Position numbers and translations under genes: made by a program. The notes beneath the pieces are model-generated. The model was not told the origin of the DNA, searched no databases, and saw only the letters and a list, made by a program, of their open reading frames with translations. Shown one piece after another: positions 35,004-48,987 of a stretch of DNA of 64,000 bases. The first letter of the stretch is position 1. Every line of letters starts with the position of its first letter. This DNA comes from Syncephalis fuscata (lineage: Eukaryota > Zoopagomycota > Zoopagomycetes > Zoopagales > Piptocephalidaceae): contig JAHLTZ010000021.1 of the NCBI GenBank assembly GCA_025786725.1, forward strand, positions 186,001 through 250,000, read 5' to 3'.

Positions 35004-37131
35004 CTAAGTTTTTGTTGTATCTTCATGTCCTGCCAGAATGGTTGAAATACGTGACGACGATAAACCAAATTGCGGTCCAATAGATCGTATTAAGGTGCGT
35101 ACTTGCGGCATTTGAACAAGTACACCCGCCTCGTAAGGACAGTCAAGTTTAATGCTATTTGAAATGGCCGGTCGTATACCCAGGCTGCTTACAATGGCCA
35201 AATCGACCTTGGCGTCGTATTCAAGCAATAGTTTGCGTTTAGCATTGCCTGTGACGCCACAAGCATCGATGAATTCGTAAAAGGCCGGTATTTGTTCCTG
35301 TTGGTTTGTATTAAAACTAAGTAGGAAATAGAGTTTGAAATTTGTACTGGCTCGACCGGGGAAAGTGATTTCAGAGGGAAGTGATCCATAACCAACCGGT
35401 ATACGCGTTGTATTGCTGGTCTTATTGTTAGATGCAGTATTTGCCGTGGCCGACTTGGAAAGGTTGCCCATATTAGTAGGACTCAGATATCCCTGTATTC
35501 ATTGTTAATAAACGGCTATGATTTTATCACTATGCTACTTACATTTACTGTAATATTGTTTACTCTTAAACTAATGTAGTTTTCACTCTTCACGTTAAGT
35601 ACAAATGCTACATTCATTGAAACTGTGCCATTCTTCCAGGTAGGCAGCTCTGGCTGCTCACCCACTGCCTGGTTACTTGGATTCAATGTACTCATGCTAG
35701 CATTGACGAATTGGACATCTGGTACACGAGGCCATAAGAAGTAGCCAGCTAGTGCGACAATAGCCCCCAGTACACAAAGTATAATAAGGGTGGTGCAACA
35801 ACAGCCACGTCGTGTTGCACAACAGCTGCGGAAGCAACAGCAGCAGAATAGCATATAGAAGAACTGGCTGCAAAAGGAGCGGCCTCGCTTTGACTTACGA
35901 TCAGCCTTTGAACCCATGTACGTTGGCATGGGATGCATATACGGCTGGCTATTGCTAATGGGTGCAGTGCTACTATGTAAATCACGCATTGGCATAGTCG
36001 GTGACGTTATAGGATTGTTCGATGCATGTTCATGTGTGGCGATATCGGCCCTTGTTGCGGATGATAATGGTTGTGCGTAGCAATGGGTGCCGGTGGTGCC
36101 GCCCTTGGAGGATACTGACTTGACTCAGTAAAGGGAGGTGGCACCGGGGAAGCAGGCTGGTCGCGCCAAGAGTTTTGGTGCAAGTCTTCGGCTGTATGCG
36201 AGACCCAGCGATTTGAAGTGGCACCAATAGGCGTGGCCTGGATGGTTCGCGATTGTGGTGCCGATTGTAACATGGCATTTACGGGAAGGCCAGCCTCACT
36301 ATAGAGTGAACCTTGGGTACGATACGGCTGTCCATAAAGTCCTACACCATTTGATGGCCTTCTAGTTAATGAAGTAGCATTTTGCTCAGTAGAAACTGGC
36401 GTCGATGCATTACCAAAAACACGCTGTGTACGTGGCTCTTTATACTGATTTGCCGATAAGCCATGCTCTTCATCGTTGTTATCGTCGTTCAGATATCGCC
36501 GTTGCGATCCCTGTGACCTTGATGAACTTGGTGGTGACAATTGAGGTGTAGGTACCCGCCTCACCTGCTCGTCCATCTCTTGATATTGATTGCGCTGTGA
36601 TGTTTGATGATACTGTGTCGCTTCGGGTTCACGTGTGGCAGAATAGCCTGCTGCATTATGTCGATAATCCGGTCTAGATGGATAGTTGTAGTCATTACTA
36701 CTAGGTGGTTTAGGCTGAAATGGCTGCATATGAGTTGAATGAGGTGGAGTTATTGGTGCATTGGCCGGTGGATAAGTATTTAAACCATTTGGGTCGCGAT
36801 GGCCGCCATTACTGTTGTTATGGTGATAATAGGTAGGCGATGTAGACTCATCCGATTCCACCATATTGTCATGGCATTGCTCTGTTGCACGGATAGCATT
36901 AGACGACACTGGTGGTGATCTTGGTCCATTTGATGATGGTTTACGGTTCAATGGAACAGCCCAGCTATCAACAGGAGCACGTGGTGATCGACCAGCTGCA
37001 CCAGTATTTATATTTCTATTATGGCTATTACCATCATTCTTGCTGCTCATCGGCAACATCCAACTGTCTACTTGGCGTCGATTGGCGTCATTCTTATCGT
37101 TAGTAGGTAGTATCCAGCTATTATCCCGCAT
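35004..37131 (-). CDS. LEA-2-like single-pass membrane protein with Cys-rich juxtamembrane cluster
   Basis: Exon 1 is 35543-37131 and exon 2 is 35004-35492. Residues about 1-390 are a disordered, Pro/Ser/Asn-rich cytoplasmic region with a repeated SWxLPxxxK motif at the start. A basic patch (KADRKSKRGRS) follows, then a striking cluster of cysteines around CCCCFRSCC, a membrane span (LIILCVLGAIVALAGYF) and WPRVPDVQF. The extracellular part is beta-rich with many N-glycosylation sequons. TM followed by WPR.P.V.F plus a beta-sandwich is the fungal LEA-2 (NDR1-like) layout. One base appears missing near 36020, where PHMN changes frame; adding it restores an exact exon phase. Function unknown. 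Confidence 0.65.
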
Positions 37132-38827
37132 AACTACTAAGATGTAATAAAGTGCTTTTTTGTTTTTCGGAAACTATCGCCTAACGTGTAACAACGCTAT
37201 AGCGTATAAATTCTCGACGATCAACGCTGAATTAATAATCAATAAAATATCAACGGCCACTACAACACAATGATTGCCTATAACCAATGTGTAACGGTCA
37301 GTTGAGTAACTAATACACAGTAGAATTATTACTGGTTACTAAAGCCGTACAATTTGAATCTACAGTCGATTGATCAATAATGATTTTTTGATGCTGACAA
37401 TAGGAACAAATAATGCTGGCTTGGCTATATAAAAGTCTGGTGGTTACTTGGTGTAAAAGTAATTTGATCTTCCTGTAAATATAATTGTTAATAATATGTA
37501 ATAGAAAAGGAATAGATCAATAAGCAACAAAATATCAAACTGAATTAAATTGTAGTGTTTGTAAGAATCGCATTGCTTATTTAACTAACTAGCTAACTAA
37601 CTAACTAGCTAGCTAGTAATTATAACTAAAATTATATTAAAGCTGATATTGCGTTGCACTTTATCCAAGTTAATAAAACTATCAATGGATAATATGCCAA
37701 ATTAAAAAGGAAAAATAAGCTACGGCGTTGTATATGATAGTAGATAGTGATACTAGACGAGTGAATACACTAAAGAAATAGTAGCGGTACTAACAATGTG
37801 AAAACAAGCAAACCAAATAATAATAACAACAATCGCCGTACAAGGAGAGGGGAGAACAAAGCGGTGAAAAGGAGAGTAACAAGCAAAATGGCCGATAACG
37901 AATATGACTTTAGTATGAAAGACGCAATACAATCAACGAGCGGGCCAGTGTGTGGAGAATAAAAGAGCAGTCAGCCAGGCTGTATTAACCGCCTATCGCT
38001 AATAGCTTTAATGACTAGGCAATCTATAACCAAAAGCGGCAATTACTTAATAAGGATATTGGGATCCGTGTCCAGTAACATGAGGTCGGACTAATTAGAA
38101 TGGCAACGGAATGGGCAAAAACTTATTATAGACACTCCACTCACAATTATCTAAAGAAAAAAGAATGGCTCTCAATTGGGCACAACGCCAAATGGAATGA
38201 ATGAGATGGACACTTTGTTTAAAACCGAAATCATTATAAAATGCATGTAGAGAATATAATCTACAAGTGGCAACAAAATACGCAGGGGAAGTATCGATGG
38301 AGTACAAATCATTATGAACAGCAATATCATCATTATGGTATACTAAAGCAGAAGGTCGATCCAGCACACATGTAGTAGATGCGGTGTAAATATTGTACAT
38401 GCATATGCTTATCATCAATGATCACCTTGGCTAAGAGCTTACCTTGGTGGAGTAGCTGTTCTAAGTAAGCAGCTCACAATGTTGTGTGCTTGTGTGTGTG
38501 TAGTGTAAAAGTTTTTGAAATGGTCGTTAAATTTCAAAAGCGACAGCGTAAAAGTAAGTAAAATACGAACTATAGAATAACGAAGTGAGCTGGCTAGTAA
38601 GTACTCACTTTACTTAGCACTGTTTGGAAAAGAAAGAAAAAGGAGCGACAGTGTTTTGTTGTGTTGTTGTTGTTGTTGTGTCGTAGTAGAGTAGTAGTAA
38701 GAATAGTAAGAATAGGAATAGCAGTAAAGTCGTTACAGTTCAATAGTGGCGCAAATAAGGAGCAATAGCAGTGTTGGAGAAAGGGGTTAACTTGTGAACT
38801 TTAAGTGTGTTGCTCCATTAGACAGAA
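37132..38827. other. Long intergenic divergent region
   Basis: Contains a CTAA/CTAG tetranucleotide run (37583-37616), a GTT run (38654-38680) and AT-rich DNA. Open frames near 38095-38418 are antisense low-complexity and not supported. No gene called. Confidence 0.5.
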
Positions 38828-39247
38828 ATGGCTGCATATTGGCAATTCTTCAACAAGGAGAACGGTAACCCGTCGTGGATTTGTTTCATCGTGGTAAGCC
38901 CTTGCCCTTTTTAGTTTCATCGTGCTCAAGCAACGCCTAATCACTTTTATTTATGCTGGACCACAGATACACAACCGTGTACAGTGTATGATGTACAGTA
39001 ATAATGAGAGAGTAAGTGGGCGAGAAGCGAGAAGCAAGGCGCCTTAGCTGTGGCTTTAGATCATGCGTTTTTTTGCATAAACCATTTAATAGTGTCACTA
39101 GTTCTAGTGAACATGGGCCAAATGATGAGTTTTATTAATGATCAAATCACTACATTGTATTGTGATTTGGTGGTCAACTGGCATATTAAAAACATTCACG
39201 CAATTGAACTGCAAATTCGTTCTGTTGAACATGATGATGGGTGGTGA
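38828..39247 (+). CDS. Possible small spliced gene, unrecognised
   Basis: The ATG at 38828 is preceded by a GTAA-rich leader. It starts a codon-like exon (MAAYWQFFNKENGNPSWI...) ending at a strong GTAAGC donor (38894). A plausible second exon is 38967-39011 (IHNRVQCMMYSNNER) with an ACAG acceptor and a GTAAGT donor. The third exon is unclear; one choice stops within a few codons, another leads into an open frame ending at 39247. No homologue is recognised. It could be a small mitochondrial or ER membrane protein, or a non-coding transcript. Confidence 0.3.
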
Positions 39248-40048
39248 GTGACATCAGTCATCAAATATTCATCATTGTAGATCTATTATCCAGTATGCAT
39301 ATATTCAGTACACATATATATTTTATTTACCTATATCATTCTGTTCTATTCTATACTGATATATATCACTCTATACTTGCTTAGCCTTCCTCTATCCAAA
39401 ACTGTTTTTATTTTTGTTCTAGCGCTATTATTAATAAAGCTCAACTCAATTAACAAGTATAAAAATTCACAAACTTTAAAATTAAAAGTTAAAAATGAAA
39501 TGGTACATAGCATGTATTTATTAGTGCAATAGCACTAGTACAATTAAATAAAACAATTAACTAAATAATTATTGATACCGTTGCTAAAATAGCTAACATG
39601 GTTGTAATTGTAGTGAATGTAACTTATTGTAATATGCTAATATTCAATCAATATTTCTATACATGGCCAACAACAATAACAATGATCGACCTTGAATGTT
39701 CCAATGAAATCAAATAGTATGTTACATTATTTATTTAAATTAATTTATTAACAATATTTTAATAAAAAGTAATATAACTATGTTGCGTATAACAACAGTA
39801 TGACTTCAATTGGGATAAATTTAGATCATAGTTATTGTTTGCCATTGAAATCACATCTCTTATCGCTCTTATAGTGTGTATGCGTGTTGTATCTGCTCCT
39901 TCTTACTTTTCCACTCTCTGATTCCAATCAGATCTATTGTCTCCACCTACTTATACACCTGATTGTGTATCTGTGTACGTGGCCTTCTTTCTACTGTCTC
40001 TTTTTCTGTACGTGCGTGCCTGTGTGTCTAGTGGACTGATCGGACAAT
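39248..40048. other. AT-rich intergenic sequence with pyrimidine-rich promoter
   Basis: No coding frame is seen. The last 150 bases before the NDUFV1 start are CT/TG-rich (CTCTTACTTTTCC, GTGCGTGCCTGTGTG), like the leader of other housekeeping genes in this window. Confidence 0.5.
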
Positions 40049-42052
<2,004 letters not shown>

Positions 42053-43588
42053 GCTTAATTAAAGTTATATTCAATACTTGGCCCATCTACATACATTATA
42101 AACACCTGCCATATTGATATTGATTTTATGATAGCTATAGTCATTATTACAACAATGACGTATATTAGTTATTATTACTAATTAGTTGTTTATATTATTG
42201 AATCATACTATTGATCAATAGTCAGTCAAGGTGTAATTTGGCATGGTTACATTGTTATTACCATCCATCAATCTATCTATCGAGCTGTGTATCTATCGAT
42301 CTATCTGTTTGTTTATTTAATCAACTGGTTTCTATACAATAGACCCATAGCCATGATATCATAGTATAATAAGTGTTCCTATAATTGTTTACTTACTTTA
42401 TATGGATGTAGAGGGGTGTATGTCTATTATTGTTGTCATTAATAGGATCTTCTCTAAATGGTGGTATGCATGCGTGTGAATACGAGTATTTGTAAATACG
42501 TATTTGTAATTGTGTATTTGTCTATTAAATACACTACTCTTCTTTCTCTTCACCCTTTCACATCTCATTTTCACCCTTTTCTACTATTACAATTACACAC
42601 ACACACACACACACACATATCCCCTTTTAGTGTTTTACTCTCTCTCTCTCTCACTTCTCACTTACCTCTCACTCTTTCATTCATCATCTGTCTTGGTTTC
42701 ATCATACTATTAACAAACAAATACCAATTATTATAACTGCACCTGTGGTTATATAAGCACTTTAACCATATAACCATATACTTTGGGTTTACTATTGTGT
42801 TATAAGACGGGAAATAGCTTTACACTGGGGTCGAATTCTCAAAGCACACCTGTCCACGTCTCCTCCTTCTCCTCGCTGTCAAACGCATCACTTTCGTTCT
42901 TTTTTTACTCTTTACTGCCTACGTATTTGATATAGCACAAGTGGAATCGACGCTTTCATCTTTACTTTCAGTTTATTTCTTATTGTTTTATTGCGTGCGT
43001 TTCATTGCGTGTACTACAATACCGTGCCAGTAGGTGTCATCCTCGCGTAAAAAGAACAATTATTAGACACAGGCTATACAATACATACACTTTGATGGTA
43101 AGTTGCGGTTATATGCGGTTATTAAAGGGGCAAACCATGTACTACGGCAAGACCTGCCTGTTTACTTGTTGTATTGCTACAATGGTCACTTGTATTTTGA
43201 TATATACGGTGTACAAAGTAACAAAAACAAAAAGCAGATTTGCATGAATATATGCTTACTATCTGTACACATAACTGGTTGGCAGTAACGGCAAACACTA
43301 TGAATTATCATCATAGAAGCTATTTATTCTATTCTTTCTTCTTACACTGCATATGACTATAGATATTGTAGCCTGGCCAGTGTAAACTTTAATAGTATAC
43401 ATTATTGAATATTTTTATTTTGGCTGCACTCGTAAATTCGTTTCGTTGATTAACAACCATAACAGCGCAGCATCTTATTATAAGATAATTACGAACCATT
43501 TGGTTACTGCCGTATAAAAATCGACACGACGGCCGTCCCAACTATAACCGGAGCAGCAGCAGCAGCAACAACAACTATTTATGCCATC
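42053..43588. other. Intergenic sequence with microsatellites
   Basis: A (CA)n run at 42595-42617 and a (CT)n run at 42639-42652 lie in a pyrimidine-rich stretch. The final 90 bases (CAGCAGCAGCAGCAACAACAAC) form the CDC4 leader. Hydrophobic open frames at 42458-42736 are products of the microsatellites. No gene called. Confidence 0.55.
42595..42652. repeat. CA and CT microsatellites
   Basis: Alternating AC from 42595 to 42617 is followed shortly by alternating CT at 42639-42652. Confidence 0.9.
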
Positions 43589-45512
43589 ATGGATGGACAA
43601 GTGAACTCTGCCTCGCTATCCGATCCTGCATCTAATAACAGTAATAACTTGATATCGCCGTTAGTTGTACCAGTACCAGTACAGGCATCCTCTGCAGCAG
43701 CTGCAGCAGTTGTTGCGGCAGCGACATCAGCTACCAATAATCCCGCTACTTATACTGGAAGTGTATTAACCTCTCCAATGGCTTCATTAATGCCAAATGC
43801 TACCGTTCATCCCATTGCCGGAACATCAACGGCCAATACAGCGACCAATAATACTGCTACTACTGCACCTAGTGTTCCTGCTCCGCTACTACGTCCACCA
43901 ACACCGCCTAGTCTACCAACACCAACACCCACGGGTATATTGGGTAATGGTGGTCAGCCAACACTAACACCGGCCAATGCGTTAAATATGGATACAGGTA
44001 ATGATTGTGTAGTATTATTTAAATACTATTTACTAACTAATTAAATGATTTAACTAATTGATTTATGAACAGCTTCACCTGCCGTAAGTCCAACACCACC
44101 ACATAATACTTTTCCATCTTATCCAATGTTTTCTGACCAATCATTTCAACAGCAGCAATATTATCAACATCAACAACAAGGATTGCCTACATCTCACTCA
44201 CATGCCAACTATACATCGCTACACGGATCACAATTACCACCTGGATATGTTTATGATCAGACAGCGCCGTATCCACACCCTTCAATGCTACTACCGGAAT
44301 CAAATCAGTCACGGAATGCATCGGATTCAACAGCCACTGTAACTACAGTAGTTACTACCACGACTACCGTAAAGACAAGCTACCCACCTTTGCTATTTCA
44401 CCCACCTCAGGCTAATAGCATGTTAAATGAGGAGCAAATTACCCATGGAACTAGTAAACAGTATCCATTGGCCAGTTTACCGATACCGCGTGCATTGAAG
44501 CGATTTGCAGTTGAATTGCTAAGTGGTGAAGGCGGTCCGCATCCAGGCTATTCAGCAAACCAAGAAGCCAACAAAACGGTGCTTATTCGAGTAAGTTTAC
44601 GTTATTATATATAGCAAGTTGTTTCTAATCGCCAGCGTGTATAGTTTGATGAACAAGAGCTTAAAACGGGAGATGAGAACCAGCCACAAATTACTTCAAT
44701 TCTTAATGGCGTTAATATAAGTTCTATTTTATCGGATGAAGTGTCTAATTTGCCTATTTCAGCCAGAAAGCGTCGCGCCTCGAATGGTAATAATCCAATG
44801 TTTGATGTACATTCCATTACTAATTGTCGAGAAGAACGTATCAATTCAGTACCTGTGTCTTCTGTTGCCGCACATCCGGTTCATACTAGTAATATGGCAC
44901 AAGAAGGTATATTCTCTTCTACAGGCACTCCATATAACACTGGTTTATCCCTTAAAGTACATGAGGCGAATCAGCTGCAACAACAGCAACAGCAACAGCA
45001 ACAGCACAGTAACAATGATAAAGGTACAAAATAGAATTATGATCTAATAATAATATAGCAGGCTAACATTAATTTATTTAATAATCCTACCTTGAATATA
45101 GCAGCCCAACACACGCCAAGTGGGGAAAGATATAACACGGTCTATACAAATCCGACAGATGGTAACACTAGCGTTAGTAATAGTAATAACGATGGCAGTA
45201 ACAATATCAATTCATTGCATCGATCGAAACGTCGTTTGTTAGGATGGAGTACACCAAATCATTTACAGGAAATCACTAGTAATAACGAGAGCAATAGACG
45301 TAATATGGGTATAAGTACTGTTCAAAGCACTAGTTCATCTATGTCTCCCTTTGAAGCTACTGCTACCAATAGTGCCAATAATCACGGTAACAGCACTCCG
45401 CCACATTCAAGTATTAGTCATCCAAGTGGACGGTTTACAAATCATAGCAATACTGCCAGTGCTATTCCGTTGACTACTTCTTTGTCAGCACCTGGTACAA
45501 GCACTACTAACA

Positions 45513-45568
<56 letters not shown>

Positions 45569-48500
45569 AATCATCATAGCAGTAGCAATAGCAATAACAA
45601 TGAGAATATAACATCAGCTCATAGTATAAGCTTTGGAGAGGTTGACCCGGCTACATTGCCGTCTCCAACTATGTCACCAATTACTCGAGTGGATCCATCA
45701 GGTTCATACTTTTCTAATAGTAATGCTGCAACAGGTACATTAACGCCTAGTAATATGCATTCACCACGCTATGGTACTAGTCAGCATGCATCCTATATGC
45801 CAACTATGAACACTAACAATCTAGCGTCATCTGGATCTAATATGATGGTGGCTCGTTCAACGCCACATAATCTTATGGATTTACCTAACATTGCAGCCAC
45901 GTATGAGGCAATGCCCGAATCGTTAAAGGCTTATTTATTGTTTCAATTAATGCGGCGTAGTGCGCTGCCGACACTTCAATTTGTCTGTTCCTACACTCAA
46001 CAGCATATCCGACGTGATTTTATTACTGAACTGCCGAGTGAAGTGGCAATACACATTGTATCACTTCTCGATGCCCATTCGCTATGTCGGTCAGCGCAAG
46101 TTTCTAAATACTGGCGCAAAATGGTTGATAGCGATCCCACAGTCTGGCGCAATCGTCTACTTCTTGACGGTCTATGCGAAACAGAGGCTGAGGCCGATGG
46201 CAACCAATTACGGAAAATTGAAGATATAGATAGACCAGATTATTGGTACATGGGTGGCGGAGATCCGGCACGTGTTTTGAAAGAACTAGAAGCCGACGAT
46301 CTTAGTGGTGATGAACGAACATGGGGCCATGGTGTATCTTCACTGCCAGCTGCAACAGCATTAACTGTTCCAAATGAGCCTGTATTAGCCAATGGAGGAA
46401 ATATGGACATTAATGTGGCTACTGCTGCACTTTCTGTAGAAGCAAATGATCACCAACTACAAGAAGCACAGCAGCAGCAGCAGCAAGATGTACAGGAAGT
46501 GCAGGAAGATGTGCAGGAAGATGCAGAACCACAAGTACAAGAGCAGCATGAAATGCAACATGATCTAGAACCGCAAGTACAAGAACAGCAAATATTGGAA
46601 TTGCAAGTACAAGAACAGCATGAAATGCAACATCATCTAGAGCAGCAAACTCAAGAACAGCAAATATTGGAATTGCAAGCTCAAGAAGAGCATGAAATGC
46701 AACATGATGCTGATCCACGTACACAAGATGATACAGAGCAACATGAGATGCAACATGATATGGAACAAGTACAAGATGATCATGAAGCACAACACGATTT
46801 AGAGCAGCATGAAATGCAACAGGATTTAGAAGAACAGTTGCCAGTAATACAAAATAATACAAATCAAGATCAGTTACCGCTACCTTTACCTTTGTCTATA
46901 CCAATGACCATTCCACTTCACTTCAATCAACCAGCTGAAGTGAATGAAGGCGTTAACCCAGCCGATATTGTACCGCTACCACAACAAGCAGTCGATAATG
47001 CCAATAATACTGACAATATCGACAATGCTAACAACAACGCTACCATCACTACAGAGTCTATAGGACCAGTACAACCATCTATCTACGAAGTTTACAACTC
47101 GACTACATTAAAAGAAAGATATACCAATGCATTAAATGCTGCAGCTGGTAAAACGGGTTTATTACCACTCCCTGATGTAGAAGATCATCTATTGGGACTT
47201 CAAGAATTAGACGGTGACTATTCAGATGGCTCAGATGACGAGTTGGATAGTAAAGATATAAAGGAAAGCCAAGATGTGAAGAAAGAAGATAATAATGAAG
47301 AAGATGTATTATTTTCAGTTGATACAAATCAGTTGGAAGTAACAAGAGATGGCGACGCTACAATGCAAGATAACAATGAAAATGGCGATGATATGATGCT
47401 TATTGATGAGCATGAATCTAAAACAAAGAATGCAGTTAATAGATCATCTCGTCAACATCCATTGCCAATCTATGCAACTCACGCGTATAAACGCCGTTAT
47501 CGCCGACTATTTGTATTAAAATCAAACTGGTACAAAGGAAAATCACGCCATTTGACTTTCCCGGCCCATGGATCCAGTGTAGTCACTTGTCTTCACTTTG
47601 ACGGCAGACGCATTATTACAGGTAGCGACGACTTTAGCGTAGGCGTTTGGGATTCGGCCACTGGTACCTTGCTTCGACACATGACGGGTCACGAGGGCGG
47701 TGTTTGGGCGCTGGCCGTCTGCGGCGATACTGTCGTTAGTGGCAGTACCGATCGTTCACTTCGTGTATGGGATATAGCCGATGGACGGTGCACGCATATA
47801 CTCTGGGGCCATACAAGTACCGTACGATGCTGTAAGATTATTATGCCGCGTCGTATGGCCAATGGCGAGTTATGTCCACGTAAGCCTGTGGTCATTACAG
47901 GCAGTCGTGACATGACAGTACGTGTGTGGTGGCTACCTTCACCGCGTCGCGATCCACCTTGGATGGGCGTTACTGAAAATAACGCAGCCGGTCAAATTAA
48001 TACGCCTCAAACCGACCCATATCTGTTGTACGCATGGCCCGGTCATGGCAACAGCGTACGAGCAGTTGATGGCTGGGGCCGTTGGATTGTCAGTGGCAGC
48101 TATGACTGCACGGTACGCATCTGGGATCTAATTACTGGCGAGTGCCGTTGGCGTCTACTTGGCCATACACAAAAGGTCTACAGCGTTGCAATGATGCCAG
48201 GAGGTGAAGTATGTGCAAGCGGCAGTATGGATGGTACAGTTCGTATTTGGCGCATGTCAGATGGCAGCTGTACATGGCATCTTGAAGGCCATACTTCGTT
48301 GGTTGGCCTATTGGACTTGACGCCAAATCAATTGATATCGGCCGCAGCCGATGCAACCTTACGTATTTGGTCGATGGATTCAGGCCGGTGCAAAACGACT
48401 TTTTACGGCCATACTGGTGCCATTACATGTTTCCAACAAGATGGTCATCGAATTTTATCCGGTTCAGATAGCACGGTAAAGCTATGGGATTTAGATCAAG

Positions 48501-48784
48501 GCCGGTATATTCGCGACGTGCTTAGCGGACTAGCAGGCGTTTGGCAAGTTCGGTTCGATCGACGCCGTTGTGTTGCGGCCGTGCAACGCAATAGTGCCAC
48601 CTGGCTTGAAGTACTTGATTTTGGCCTAGGCTCGGTCAATGACAGTATTGGCAATACGGCTAATGCCCATCGCCGTGCTCGTATTCAACATCCTGCGGTG
48701 GCCGAAAATGTTCTTGTAAGCCAGGAAGGCATCGTATCTGACGGTGCTGATACTACCGGCACTGCCACGACGGCGACCGTATAA
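43589..48784 (+). CDS. CDC4: CDC4/FBXW7-type F-box and WD40 protein
   Basis: Four exons (43589-43997, 44073-44590, 44645-45023, 45102-48784) join in frame to 1662 residues. Half the protein is low-complexity: an N-terminal Ser/Thr/Asn/Pro region, a poly-Ala tract (45517-45560) and a Gln/Glu/His-rich repeat (46460-46840). A dimerisation-like helix (PESLKAYLLFQLMRR) precedes the F-box (TELPSEVAIHIVSLLDAHSL, about residue 740). The WD40 propeller (47560-48620) starts HLTFPAHGSSVVTCLHFDGR and has seven or eight blades. Arg residues of phosphodegron-binding blades are in place. SCF-Cdc4 ubiquitinates phosphorylated CDK inhibitors and cyclins. It is much longer than yeast Cdc4 (about 780). No frame errors are seen. 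Confidence 0.93.
45517..45560 (+). repeat. GCT triplet run (poly-Ala) in CDC4
   Basis: About fifteen consecutive GCT codons encode poly-Ala inside the disordered N-terminal half of CDC4. Confidence 0.9.
46460..46840 (+). repeat. Gln/Glu/His-rich coding repeats in CDC4
   Basis: Imperfect repeats of QEQHEMQHDLE and QEQQILELQ type (units of about 27-60 bp) lie between the F-box and the propeller. They are predicted to be charged helix or coiled coil. Confidence 0.85.
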
Positions 48785-48987
48785 AATACACTGTATCGTT
48801 GTTGTCATTTTCTATTTTCTCTATTTCTTTTTTAAATCTTTTGTTTCTCATTTATTTTATTATTCAATTCACTAGCAAACAAATTACTTTGAACCGTTGC
48901 TATTAGCAATCAATAAACACTGTTTATGTTTTCATTTTAACCTTTTAGTTTTTATTAAACTATACATGTAATCAATGACATATTATC

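Noticed and set aside
42458-42736. Hydrophobic plus-strand open frame
   Set aside because: Generated by CA and CT microsatellites; no start context and no domain.
42800-42860. tRNA-like GGTCGAATTC box
   Set aside because: The short match to a T-loop is not accompanied by an A box or a cloverleaf fold.
46419-46862. Minus-strand open frame opposite the CDC4 Gln/Glu repeat
   Set aside because: Repetitive antisense of coding repeats; the plus strand is part of a 1230-codon continuous exon.
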